Shown piece after piece: positions 1 through 8,242 of a stretch of DNA of 54,455 bases (position 1 is its first letter; the number at the start of each line of letters is the position of its first letter). Source of the stretch: Mesorhizobium sp. WSM3626 (GTDB taxonomy: Bacteria > Pseudomonadota > Alphaproteobacteria > Rhizobiales > Rhizobiaceae); contig NZ_AZUY01000042.1 of the NCBI RefSeq assembly GCF_000513935.1, positions 1-54,455 of the forward strand, given 5' to 3'. The position numbers and the translations under genes were made by a program. The notes below the pieces were generated by a model. The model was not told the origin of the DNA. It ran no database searches and worked only from the letters and a program-made list of their open reading frames with translations.

Positions 1-348
1 GCCGCCATTCGCTCGGGCGACCTTCTCTTCGTATCGGGTCAGGTCGGGAGCCGCAACGACGGCTCGCCCGAGCCCTTGTTCGAGGATCAGGTTAGGCGGG
101 CCTTTGCCAATCTGCGCGAGGTCTTGGCCGCCGCCGGATGTAGCTTCGATGACGTGGTCGACGTCACCACCTTCCACACCAAACCGGACGAACAGATCGA
201 AACGGTGCTGGCCGTCCGGGCCGAAGAGATCGGCCAACCTCCCTATCCGAACTGGACAGCGGTTGGCGTCAACTGGCTTGCCGGCTTTGATTTCGAGATC
301 AAGGTTGTCGCCCGCATCCCTGCCGACGACCAGCGGCCGGTCGGCTGA
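1..348 (+). CDS. Rid (YjgF/YER057c/UK114) family protein, 5' truncated
   Basis: The reading frame is open from the first base of the window, so the N-terminus is missing. The visible 115 residues have the Rid fold signature: an early FVSGQVG strand, then QVRRAFANLREVLAAAGCSF and a VVDVTTFHT segment. Archetypal RidA proteins deaminate reactive enamines or imines and need an arginine just before the C-terminal strand. Here that stretch reads AVGVNWLAGFDFEIKVVA, with no arginine, so this is more likely a Rid subgroup without imine deaminase activity. The family call is firm; the substrate is unknown. Confidence 0.85.
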   Translation, partial: AAIRSGDLLFVSGQVGSRNDGSPEPLFEDQVRRAFANLREVLAAAGCSFDDVVDVTTFHTKPDEQIETVLAVRAEEIGQPPYPNWTAVGVNWLAGFDFEIKVVARIPADDQRPVG

Positions 349-446
349 CAAATGCTGACCGGTCGCAAGCAGTGTACTGGCGCGGACGACCGTTTGGGAA
401 CTCGCTAGCAAGCCGGACCCGCACATATAGCCTTCGGCGAACGCGA

Positions 447-469
447 GGGGCCTACCAGGCATAGGCCCC
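447..469. terminator. Hairpin at the end of the aldo/keto reductase gene
   Basis: A perfect 8-bp inverted repeat (GGGGCCTA at 447-454, TAGGCCCC at 462-469, 7-nt loop) spans the stop codon of the minus-strand reductase. There is no clear T-run, so it may be an mRNA-stabilising stem rather than a classic intrinsic terminator. Confidence 0.4.
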
Positions 470-1438
470 CGGCGCTTCGCCGCCGGGGCCTGGCCAAATC
501 TTGTCCAGCCTCTTCAGAGTTTCATTCGAGAGGTTCAGCGAGGGTGCCTTCAAGTTCTCGCGGAGTTGCACCACCGCCCGGGGGCCGCTGATCACCGCGC
601 TGACAATCGGATTGTGGAGCAACCACGCGAGGGCCACGAGGGCAGGCGCTTCGCCCAGTTCATCACAGAACGCTTCATAGGCTTCCAGTTGCGAGCGCTT
701 TTCGGCGACCCGCGTTTGAAGCGGCGTTGACGAGCCGTGCCCCTGCGCTGCCCCGCGGAGCACGCCGCCGAGCAACCCACCGCCGATCGGTCCATAGGGG
801 ATGAGGCCCACCCCGTAGTGACGCAGCGCCGGGATCACCTCTAGCTCGATGGTACGCTGCGCGAGGTTGTAGAGGCTCTGCTCGGAAGCCAGTCCCATCA
901 GATTGCGCGACGCGGCCGTGCACTGGGCGGAGGCGATGTCCCAGCCGGCGAAGTTGCTGCTGCCCACGTAGGTGATCTTGCCCTCATGGATCAGCTGCTC
1001 CATCGCCTGCCAGATCTCCTCCCATGGCGTGGCCCGATCGACGTGATGCATCTGGTAGAGATCGATGTGATCAGTCTTCAGCCGCCGCAAGCTGGCTTCG
1101 CAGGCGCGTCGGATGTGATAGGCAGACAAGCGGCGATCGTTGGGACCAGTATCCATAGGCTGGTAGACCTTCGTCGCCAACACAATCCGGTTGCGCCGGC
1201 CGCCCTGCGCTATCCAACGGCCGATGATCTCTTCGGAGATGCCGTAGCCCTTGTCCATTTCGGGCGATTGCGGGCCGCCATAAACATCCGCCGTGTCGAA
1301 GAGATTGATGCCGGCGTCGAGAGCTTCGTCCATGATCGTGACACTGTCCGACTCATCGATCTGCCAGCCGAATTCCATCGTGCCGAGGGCTATTCGGCTG
1401 ACCTTGATGCCGGTCCGGCCTAGATGAGTGTAATTCAT
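452..1438 (-). CDS. Aldo/keto reductase
   Basis: A 328-residue NADPH-dependent carbonyl reductase of the AKR superfamily. The start MNYTHLGRTGIKVSRIALG is chosen because the frame extends upstream without homology and an AAAGGTG ribosome site lies about 9 nt before this ATG. The catalytic tetrad is visible: Asp and Tyr in FDTADVYGG, Lys in VLATKVYQP and His in DLYQMHHVD. The C-terminal VISGPRAVVQLRENL segment is the usual cofactor-binding end. It stands alone with its own hairpin at the stop. The physiological substrate cannot be told from sequence. Confidence 0.9.
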   Translation of the reverse strand: MNYTHLGRTGIKVSRIALGTMEFGWQIDESDSVTIMDEALDAGINLFDTADVYGGPQSPEMDKGYGISEEIIGRWIAQGGRRNRIVLATKVYQPMDTGPNDRRLSAYHIRRACEASLRRLKTDHIDLYQMHHVDRATPWEEIWQAMEQLIHEGKITYVGSSNFAGWDIASAQCTAASRNLMGLASEQSLYNLAQRTIELEVIPALRHYGVGLIPYGPIGGGLLGGVLRGAAQGHGSSTPLQTRVAEKRSQLEAYEAFCDELGEAPALVALAWLLHNPIVSAVISGPRAVVQLRENLKAPSLNLSNETLKRLDKIWPGPGGEAPGAYAW

Positions 1439-2005
1439 GGCAACACCTTTGATTTGTTCCAGGATAGCGAACTTCTGCCCCCGTGACTTCCGATGCATCC
1501 ATGCCATGCGCAACCTAGCGGAATCCTCCAGCTAGAACCGCCCATCTTGTACCGCAACTCGCACGTACAGCGAAGCTCCGCTTTCCCGCCCTAAGTGCCT
1601 AATTCTAGCGCGATGCAGCTAGGTCGGCTCTCCGCCCTCCTCGCTCACGTGCACTCTTGGCGCAAAGCCGGCTGCGGCCTCTGCAGTAGCGATGTCCGCT
1701 TTTGGTGAATGGACTGGACCGTATAAATGACCTGCCGTAAGCGCATTACTGACGTGGGCAACCAACGTGCGTCTCGTATCACCTCACATCTTGCGGTTTT
1801 TATCCACGCTGGCAGCACCTGTCCGTCCTTACACAACTCTGTCACGAAGCCAGCCTATCCGATCATCGGAACTAAAACATCCGCATGACACGCCTTGAAA
1901 CCGCCTGGCCGCAGGGCGATCGGGAAATGTGGAATGCTGCTTTCGGAGACGACCATGCTTGAACGGAGGGCCGCGCCCCACCGGGATCACCCGAAGAAAC
2001 GGGAC
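1439..2005. other. 567-nt intergenic region without a supported gene
   Basis: This is the divergent spacer between the reductase and the PhnM-like gene. Short open frames exist on both strands (a 66-codon one at 1645-1845 minus) but none has a convincing ribosome site or a recognisable protein pattern. It must carry both promoters; I could not identify them with confidence. The PhnM frame is open from 1895. Confidence 0.5.
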
Positions 2006-3193
2006 ATGTGGCTGAGTGAATTCGAGATTGTCCTGCGCGACCGTGTCATTGCCAATGGCGCTGTCAGGATCGAAGACGGCCGGATCGCCGAGATCCGCGA
2101 CCAGCCTGTCGAGAATGCCGACCTCATCGGCGGCGGCCGCCTGCTGCTGCCTGGCTTCATCGACATGCATGGCGACATGGTGGAGCGGGAAGTGGAGCCG
2201 CGCAGCGGGGTCCACGTGCCGATGGCAATCGGCATCGCCGAACTCGACAAGCGGCTGGCCTCCTGCGGCGTGACCACCGCCTATGCCGCGCTCTCCTTCA
2301 TCGGCAACAGCGCCACCGCGGCTTTGCTGCGCTCGGAAGAACACACATCTTCCATCATCGAGACCATCACTGGGCTGAAAGACGACCTTCTGGTCGATCA
2401 CCGCATCCATGCCCGTTTCGAGGTGACGTTCACCGCGGCTGTCGGCGTGCTGGAAAGGCTGATGGATGCCGGCAAGTTGCATCTGGTTTCGCTGATGGAT
2501 CATACGCCCGGACAGGGACAGTACCGCGATGTCGAATTGTATATCGCCCGCTTGGCCAAGGAGCGTGGCATGTCGATAGCCGGTGTGTCCGAGGTCGTCG
2601 GCAAGCGCATGGCGGATCGAAACGGGCATGGCGGTGTGCTCGGCACGCTGCAGAGCCTGTCGGCGTTTGCCCGCGCTCGCGGCATCGTGCTCGCCTCGCA
2701 CGATGACGACACTCTGGAAAAGGTGGAGTTTGTCCACGGCCTGGGAACCGTGCTCAGCGAATTCCCGGTGACCCTGGAGGCGGCGCGGGAAGCCCGCCGG
2801 CTGGGCATGTATACGGCCATGGGCGCGCCCAACGCGCTGCGTGGAGAATCCTATTCGGGCAATCTTTCCGCCCGCCAGGCCTATGAGGCCGGGCTGCTCG
2901 ACATGCTGGCCAGCGACTATCACCCGGCCTCGATCCTGCCGGCCGTGCTCGGCCTGGCGGAACTGCGCGACAGTGGCCTGGCGAAGGCCGCGGCGCTGGC
3001 GAGCGCCAATCCGGCCGCGGCGCTCGGACTCACCGATCGCGGCGCCATCGAAGCCGGGCTTCTGGCCGATCTCGTCGTCGCCGACCGCCAGCCGGTGCCA
3101 CGTGTGCGCGCAACCTTCCGCGCCGGCCGCATGATCTACGGCGACGGCACGCTGAGCCATTCGCCGTCTCCGGGTAACGGCAAAAGGCTCTAA
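2006..3193 (+). CDS. phnM: PhnM-like amidohydrolase, alpha-D-ribose 1-methylphosphonate 5-triphosphate diphosphatase family
   Basis: 395 residues, close to the usual 380 of PhnM. The amidohydrolase metal motif is LLLPGFIDMHGD, followed by SLMDHTPGQ, LASHDDDT, MGAPNALRGESYSGN and MLASDYHPASIL, all PhnM hallmarks. In the C-P lyase pathway PhnM removes pyrophosphate from the ribosyl methylphosphonate triphosphate intermediate. No other phn gene (phnG-L, phnN, phnP) lies within the window, so this is an orphan copy that could act on a related substrate. The ATG at 2006 fits family N-termini (MWLSEFEIVL); the frame stays open upstream and an ATG at 1955 is an alternative. Confidence 0.85.
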   Translation: MWLSEFEIVLRDRVIANGAVRIEDGRIAEIRDQPVENADLIGGGRLLLPGFIDMHGDMVEREVEPRSGVHVPMAIGIAELDKRLASCGVTTAYAALSFIGNSATAALLRSEEHTSSIIETITGLKDDLLVDHRIHARFEVTFTAAVGVLERLMDAGKLHLVSLMDHTPGQGQYRDVELYIARLAKERGMSIAGVSEVVGKRMADRNGHGGVLGTLQSLSAFARARGIVLASHDDDTLEKVEFVHGLGTVLSEFPVTLEAAREARRLGMYTAMGAPNALRGESYSGNLSARQAYEAGLLDMLASDYHPASILPAVLGLAELRDSGLAKAAALASANPAAALGLTDRGAIEAGLLADLVVADRQPVPRVRATFRAGRMIYGDGTLSHSPSPGNGKRL

Positions 3194-3213
3194 CGCTTTG
3201 TCTTGACGCAATT

Positions 3214-3244
3214 CCCCTTGGGGAAAGCGCCGCGCGCTTTTCCC
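3214..3244. terminator. Convergent-gene terminator hairpin
   Basis: Between the ends of the PhnM-like and phospholipase-like genes. A stem GGGAAAGCGC at 3221-3230 pairs with GCGCTTTTCCC at 3234-3244 (one bulged T, 3-nt loop), preceded by a second small palindrome TTCCCCTTGGGGAA. A-rich and T-rich flanks on the two sides make it plausible in both directions. Confidence 0.55.
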
Positions 3245-3253
3245 GGAATTTCT

Positions 3254-4957
3254 CTAGGTGCCTGCCATCCAGAACGCCAGCATGCGCTTGGTCTCGCCGG
3301 TGGTCCGGCGCTTTTGCCAGCCCGGGTCACGCGACAGATATTGGAAGGGATCCTTCTTCTCCTTGGCCGCCTCCGCGAGATAGGCACGCCAGCGATAGTG
3401 GCTGTAGGTCTGCATGGCGTTGATGGCGTAGTGCATGGCGATCTTCTTGTGGCCCCGAATGACGATGAAGTTCTCGTCGTTGGCGGCACTCGCCGAGTGC
3501 GAAAAATTATGTGAGCCCGTGACGACGATGGGATCGTCGCTGAATGGATCGATCACCAGCACTTTTGAATGGGTGATGGCGTGACCTATGGCCGAGAAGA
3601 AGTCGGCAGCCGTGCCTTCCACGGCCCATTGCCCAACCGATTTCTCAACCCCGGTATCCCGCGCCGCATCGAGGAAAAAATCCTCGGGCTTCGCCTTCAG
3701 CAGCTTGAACTCCTCGAGACCCTTGCCGGTGAAACGGGTCGCGACGCCGCGCACATAGAGCTTCTTTTCCTTCTGAAGCCTGAGCAATGTTCGCACCGGC
3801 TCGTTGCCCGGCTGAAACATCACGAAGAAGACCCCATGCTGCGCACCTTCCACCAGTTTGACGAGTTCCTTGATGTCGATTTCATCGCTCAGGCTCGAGA
3901 ACCAGCTGTCGATGGTGCCGGCACCGAACGCGATGCCTTGCTCGGGCGAATTGTTGGATCGCAGCAGGTCGTCGGAAACCGCGCTCTTTGCGTCGACCAG
4001 CAGGTTGAACTGCGCTTCATACCGCTTTGCCAGCACCGGATGCTCGAGCATGATGCCATTGTTGAGCTGCGTGCAGAGACCGGTCGGTGTCCAGTTCGTG
4101 CTCCCGGTCCACACCTTGGTCGGCTCGAACTTGTCATCCGCAGCGCGCCCGATGACCAGGAACTTGTTGTGGGCCAGTGCTTTCGGCGCGAGGAAGCGGT
4201 CGTGCACGACAACATCCGCGCCGCGCAGACGCGCCCGCGCATCCGCGTTTTCGTCCTCGCCCTCGGCATCGACGCTTCCATTCGCCAGGACGATCTTCGC
4301 CCGTTTGCCGATGGCGCTGAGCCCGTCGATGAGTTCCTCGTCGCTGAGCTCATAGAGGGCGGCATGCAGCTCCAGCTCCTCATCGGCCGCGACCTCGGCC
4401 ATCATCTTCAGCATCGTCTCGCGCAATGTGCCGCCCAGAAAGGCCCTCGCCTCACGGTCGACATTCTTGCTGACGATGACGGCGGTTTCTTTCAACTCCT
4501 TGAGCGTGATCCCCTTGCGCTTCATGTAACGCGCCATGAACTGCGACAGCACATAACCCCGGTTGAAGTGGACACTGGCACCGTCGCCGCAATCGGCGGA
4601 AAGTGTCAGCATTTCGGACCATTCGCTCGCCGGCCCGTCTTCCAGCGCGCCGGCGGCACCCTTGACCCTCGCGACGATACGATAGGCAATGACGTCGCCA
4701 AGGTCGGCGGCGTGGTCTGTCCAGTCATAGCGTTGGAATGGCCAGATCTGCGAGGAACGCGAGACGATCCGGTTGCCGTCCTTGTCGACCTCCGTATCGT
4801 CTTCGAACCCGACGCGGTTCGACAGATAGTTGGGGGCGGAGGCGCCGCGGCGGCACTGGATGGCAAATCCCAGACATCCCTCAATGTCCTCCTGATGCGA
4901 CCAGACGAGATGCACATCGTCGGCATTTGCAAATACTTTCAAGATGATATCGGCCAC
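3254..4957 (-). CDS. Phospholipase D-like protein with two HKD motifs
   Basis: 567 residues from a GTG start, chosen because a GGAGG box lies 5 nt upstream; the frame is open further upstream without support. Two PLD phosphodiesterase motifs are seen, HNKFLVIG followed by TGSTNW near residue 263, and HSKVLVID followed by TGSHNFSHSA near residue 463. This is the paired arrangement that forms one active site. The first 100 or so residues look like a beta-rich Fn3-like module (DVHLVWSHQ, YRIVARVKG). No signal peptide is seen, so it should act in the cytoplasm. It could be a phospholipase or a nuclease; the substrate is not predictable. Confidence 0.85.
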   Translation of the reverse strand: MADIILKVFANADDVHLVWSHQEDIEGCLGFAIQCRRGASAPNYLSNRVGFEDDTEVDKDGNRIVSRSSQIWPFQRYDWTDHAADLGDVIAYRIVARVKGAAGALEDGPASEWSEMLTLSADCGDGASVHFNRGYVLSQFMARYMKRKGITLKELKETAVIVSKNVDREARAFLGGTLRETMLKMMAEVAADEELELHAALYELSDEELIDGLSAIGKRAKIVLANGSVDAEGEDENADARARLRGADVVVHDRFLAPKALAHNKFLVIGRAADDKFEPTKVWTGSTNWTPTGLCTQLNNGIMLEHPVLAKRYEAQFNLLVDAKSAVSDDLLRSNNSPEQGIAFGAGTIDSWFSSLSDEIDIKELVKLVEGAQHGVFFVMFQPGNEPVRTLLRLQKEKKLYVRGVATRFTGKGLEEFKLLKAKPEDFFLDAARDTGVEKSVGQWAVEGTAADFFSAIGHAITHSKVLVIDPFSDDPIVVTGSHNFSHSASAANDENFIVIRGHKKIAMHYAINAMQTYSHYRWRAYLAEAAKEKKDPFQYLSRDPGWQKRRTTGETKRMLAFWMAGT

Positions 4958-5106
4958 ATAAGCCTCCCACGCCGCTGTCAGGACTTCTTGTCTGTCCGCT
5001 GCGCACGATGGATCGCATGGGAAGCGTCGAGACGACCGCGATTGAATCTCCCGCCCGATCCGAAGCGCGGACGACATTGCGTTTTGAATGTCGATTGGGT
5101 TCGGAG

Positions 5107-5307
5107 CTAAAGATCGAGCTCCACCATCATTCCACGCTCCTCTGCCATTTCCAGCAGCAGATCCTGCAGGGTTTCAATGGTCTGGGCCTTGCGGGCTGTC
5201 GCCGGCAGTTCCTCAATACTCTCCTTCATCGAAATCACGGCGACCCCGGTTTTCTCCGAGAGCAGCCGTGCGATAGCTGCGCGGATAAGCGCATTCTGAT
5301 CGGGCAT
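5107..5307 (-). CDS. Hypothetical 66-residue protein
   Basis: A small acidic, helix-rich protein (MPDQNALIRAAIARLLSEKT at the start). An AAGGGGG box sits a few bases before the ATG. It is followed by the phospholipase-like gene on the same strand after about 150 nt. No family recognised. Confidence 0.6.
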   Translation of the reverse strand: MPDQNALIRAAIARLLSEKTGVAVISMKESIEELPATARKAQTIETLQDLLLEMAEERGMMVELDL

Positions 5308-5385
5308 GATGCCCCCTTCATGCTATGATAACGGCACCATTTCTTTCACGCTGCATGCCTTGTCGCAACTTATGCGAGCATTGAT

Positions 5386-5721
5386 TCACGCTTGCAAGTC
5401 GTCTCGTTGATATTCGTATGATCGACAGCCGCTCAACAGCGAGAGCGACGGCACCCCGCTGTCGTCGGGTTCCATGGCGGCAAGCAGGGCCAGCGGCACT
5501 TCGTGCCGACAGAGCCCGATCAAGATCCTGCCTTCCACCGCAACCGGCAATTCGGTGTATCTGTCGAAAATGGAAAACGTGCCTGTCGGCTCGTACAGGA
5601 TCTCGAAACGCTCCAAATCGCAAACCTCACTTCCCCCGGAAGCCGTGTAACGCACGCGCCCATCAGAGGTTGCATAAAGAATCGATTTTTCCCGAGGGCC
5701 GCCGCTGAAGGCCGAAATCAT
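5386..5721 (-). CDS. Hypothetical 111-residue protein
   Basis: The translation has natural protein composition (EKSILYATSDGRVRYTASGG, RFEILYEPTGTFSIFDRYTE) and no membrane segment or signal peptide. The ATG at 5721 is picked over a TTG at 5748; neither has a good ribosome site, which lowers confidence. It lies just downstream of the membrane-protein gene on the same strand and may be cotranscribed. Function unknown. Confidence 0.5.
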   Translation of the reverse strand: MISAFSGGPREKSILYATSDGRVRYTASGGSEVCDLERFEILYEPTGTFSIFDRYTELPVAVEGRILIGLCRHEVPLALLAAMEPDDSGVPSLSLLSGCRSYEYQRDDLQA

Positions 5722-5773
5722 CGAGGAGATGAAGGAGGCAGGCGGCAACCGAGGCCGATGCCGTCCCTCCTCA

Positions 5774-6283
5774 TCAGGGGTGGGAGCCCTGAACCGCCTC
5801 AGGCCGGCGACGCATCAGCAGATAGAAGGCGGCGATGTGCGTGATCATCAGAAGCGGCACATAGAGGATCGGGATCGCGTAGGCCGCCCCCAGTTCCCCT
5901 GCCAGATCGGGAAGGCCGAGTTGGACCCCTTGATAATAGTCGACGACGATGTCGACGGTTCCCACGAGATTGAAGGCGACGACGAGCGGCCAGAATAGCT
6001 GATGTCTGCGTGCCGTCAGAAGCGCCAGCATGGCCAGCAGGCCGGTGGCGAAATCACCATAGGCCGCAAGGACGGCGAAACCAGCCGGCAGACTGGGCCC
6101 GACGACACCTGGAAGCATGAAGACAAGCCCGAAGAAGCGGAAGCTGTGCAGCGTGGCGATGGCGCGTTGCGCCTCAAGGCGGTCCATCGCTTTGAGCCTG
6201 GGCCAGGCATAGGCGCCGAAGCACAGCAACCATGGCACGTAGCCCAGAGCGAGATGGATGTCGAAGATCATGGCCGGTGACAT
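5774..6283 (-). CDS. Hypothetical membrane protein, about 4-5 helices
   Basis: 169 residues with hydrophobic segments around 8-27, 46-66, 68-90, 98-115 and 137-157. A GGGGAGG ribosome site precedes the ATG. The gene begins 12 nt after the methyltransferase stop, so the two very likely form one transcript. No conserved catalytic motif is seen. It probably serves the same unknown pathway as the methyltransferase. Confidence 0.75.
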   Translation of the reverse strand: MSPAMIFDIHLALGYVPWLLCFGAYAWPRLKAMDRLEAQRAIATLHSFRFFGLVFMLPGVVGPSLPAGFAVLAAYGDFATGLLAMLALLTARRHQLFWPLVVAFNLVGTVDIVVDYYQGVQLGLPDLAGELGAAYAIPILYVPLLMITHIAAFYLLMRRRPEAVQGSHP

Positions 6284-6295
6284 TCCTGCCTCCCC

Positions 6296-7126
6296 TCAGG
6301 CCTCGCGCGGAATGGCTTCGAAGACGGCGGTCAGAATGCCCAGCCGGCCTTCCCCGAGATTGCGTCCGAGGTTGGCGGCAACTCCCGCGAAGTCCGGCCC
6401 CATGACGAGGCCGAGATTGAGCAAAGGGGGCGGTCCGGACGCCCGCAATTGCGAAAACCACGCCTTGGCTGCCTCGGTGTCGTCTTGCCATACCAGCGTT
6501 TCAAAGCCTGCCTGCTCGATCCGCGCTTGCGTTTCAGCCGCGGTGAGCAAGAAACTCTCCGCCGGGCTTCGTGCCCAGGGAACGGGATAGTGCGGATCGC
6601 CGCCGTTCAACACGACGTCGTAGGTGGCAAACCTGCCGCCCGGCTTAAGCACCCGCCTGATCTCGTCATAGAGCCGTCCGCGCTCGGTGATGTTCATCGC
6701 CACGTGCTGCAGCAACACGACATCGAAATGGCTGCCCTCGAAGGGAAGCGCCAGTGCGCTGGCGCCCTCGAACGTCACCTGTTCGCCCAGCCCCATTCGT
6801 TCGGTCAGATAGTGCGCGGCCTCGACGAAAGGCTCGCTGAGGTCTACGCCCGTCACCCGGCAGCCATGGGTCGCCGCCAGGAAACGGGCCGGCCCGCCGA
6901 GCCCCGATCCGACATCAAGGACGATCGTTTCCGGGCCAATTCCGGCCAACCCGGCAAGCTCGGCGGTCGCCGCGAGCCCGCGGGTGTGGAATTGGTCGAG
7001 CCCCGCCAGCTGCTCCGGCATGAGCCGTTGATCCTCTGGTCCCAAAGCGGCCAGTGCCGTCTTGAGACGCTCGGTCAGGCCGCTCGCGCGGTAGTGAGCG
7101 CGCACTGCGTCGAGATTATCCGTCAT
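6296..7126 (-). CDS. Class I SAM-dependent methyltransferase
   Basis: 276 residues, starting MTDNLDAVRAHYRASGLTER after an AGAGGAA ribosome site; the open frame upstream is not counted. The SAM-binding glycine loop is VLDVGSGLGGPARFLA, with an acidic ribose contact in TGVDLSEPFV and a motif-IV-like DVVLLQHVAMNI. The layout resembles UbiE/COQ5 and sarcosine/glycine or sterol-type methyltransferases. It is divergent from a LysR-type gene across an 84-nt spacer, so LysR control of the methyltransferase/membrane-protein pair is likely. Substrate unknown. Confidence 0.88.
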   Translation of the reverse strand: MTDNLDAVRAHYRASGLTERLKTALAALGPEDQRLMPEQLAGLDQFHTRGLAATAELAGLAGIGPETIVLDVGSGLGGPARFLAATHGCRVTGVDLSEPFVEAAHYLTERMGLGEQVTFEGASALALPFEGSHFDVVLLQHVAMNITERGRLYDEIRRVLKPGGRFATYDVVLNGGDPHYPVPWARSPAESFLLTAAETQARIEQAGFETLVWQDDTEAAKAWFSQLRASGPPPLLNLGLVMGPDFAGVAANLGRNLGEGRLGILTAVFEAIPREA

Positions 7127-7186
7127 TGCGGTTTCCTCTGGATTTCCGTCGTTGCTGCAGAGATAGAGGCGCTTTCTAACCGCGAC

Positions 7187-7197
7187 TATCCGCGATA
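7187..7197. promoter_or_regulatory. Possible LysR operator in the divergent spacer
   Basis: TATC-CGC-GATA is an inverted repeat in the 84-nt spacer between the methyltransferase and LysR genes, 14 nt before the LysR start codon. LysR proteins usually bind T-N11-A dyads, so this is only suggestive. Confidence 0.3.
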
Positions 7198-7210
7198 ATG
7201 TCGATGCGCC

Positions 7211-8137
7211 ATGAAGCAGAACTTCACAGTCAGGCAGGGAGCGCTCGACGGCGTAGAGGCCTTCCTGAGCGTCGCCCGGCATCGTAATTTCCGCAAGGCG
7301 GCGGCCGAGCTCAAGGTAACGCCGTCGGCGATGAGCCAGGCGATCCGCACGCTCGAGGCGCGCATCGGCGCCGCGCTCTTCATCCGCACGACGCGCAGCG
7401 TCGGCCTGACCGAAGCCGGGGAGCGCTTTCTGTCACGTGCCGGACCTGCATTCGAGGAACTGGTCGCCGCGAGCGAGGTGGCGCGCGATCTCGGCCAGCG
7501 GCCGACCGGACTGCTGCGCCTCTCGGTACCGCCGTCGGTGGTGCCGATTCTGCTGGAGCCGCTCATCGCATCCTTCTGCCAGGCCTATCCGGAAATCGAG
7601 CTGGAGATCGTCGCCAGTGGAGAACTCGTCGATCTTGCCGCCGAGGGCTTCGACGCCGGCATCCGGCCCGGCGAATTTGTCGCCGCCGACATGATCGCGG
7701 TGCGTTTGACGCCGCCGCTGCCATTCGTGGTCGTCGGCAGCCCTGATTATCTGCGCCAGCGGAACGTGCCGCAACACATCGAGGATCTGCGCAGCCATGC
7801 CTGCCTGCGCATGCGCCGGTCAAACGGATCGATCGCGCCCTGGCCCTTTGTCGACGGCAACAAGTCGGTCGAGGCCATCGTCTCCGGGCCGCTGATCGCC
7901 CATGATTATCCGACGCTTCTGGGCGCGGCGATGCAAGGGGCCGGCCTTGCCCAGGTGCCCCAGCCGCTCGCCAGCGTGCCCGTCGCTGACGGCCGGTTGC
8001 AGGAGGTGCTGAGGTCCTTTGCCGTGACCTTGCCTGGGCTTTTCCTGTACTACCCGGGAAAGCGTCAGGTCTTGCCCAAGCTGCGCGCGTTCATCGACCA
8101 TGTCAGGCATCGAAGCGACGCCGAGGCACGCGCCTGA
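7211..8137 (+). CDS. LysR-family transcriptional regulator
   Basis: 308 residues. The N-terminal winged helix-turn-helix is evident (FRKAAAELKVTPSAMSQAIR, then LEARIGAALFIRTTRSVGLTEAG), followed by the two-lobed effector-binding domain (GLLRLSVPPSVVPILLEPLI, GFDAGIRPGEF). LysR regulators commonly repress themselves and activate a divergent gene when a small ligand binds. Here the divergent neighbour is the SAM methyltransferase; the amidase lies downstream on the same strand and is a second possible target. The ligand is not known. Confidence 0.93.
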   Translation: MKQNFTVRQGALDGVEAFLSVARHRNFRKAAAELKVTPSAMSQAIRTLEARIGAALFIRTTRSVGLTEAGERFLSRAGPAFEELVAASEVARDLGQRPTGLLRLSVPPSVVPILLEPLIASFCQAYPEIELEIVASGELVDLAAEGFDAGIRPGEFVAADMIAVRLTPPLPFVVVGSPDYLRQRNVPQHIEDLRSHACLRMRRSNGSIAPWPFVDGNKSVEAIVSGPLIAHDYPTLLGAAMQGAGLAQVPQPLASVPVADGRLQEVLRSFAVTLPGLFLYYPGKRQVLPKLRAFIDHVRHRSDAEARA

Positions 8138-8242
8138 GCCCACCTGGCCCGCAACGAATTGCGATTGGCGCTTGCCGAAGCCGGCGGCCTCGCTCATCCA
8201 TGGCGTACAGACACATGGCATACAGACAACAGCCTGGGAACA

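Noticed and set aside
1645..1845. A 66-codon frame in the long spacer before the PhnM-like gene.
   Set aside because: No ribosome site and no protein-like pattern; could not be supported.
1868..1872. GGAAC before the PhnM-like gene as a stress promoter.
   Set aside because: No TT or CGTT at 16-19 nt downstream.
1829..3211. A 460-codon open frame on the minus strand.
   Set aside because: It is antisense to the PhnM-like gene, has no family pattern, and is the usual GC-rich shadow.
3569..5110. A 513-codon open frame on the plus strand.
   Set aside because: Antisense to the phospholipase D-like gene, whose HKD motifs make the coding strand certain.
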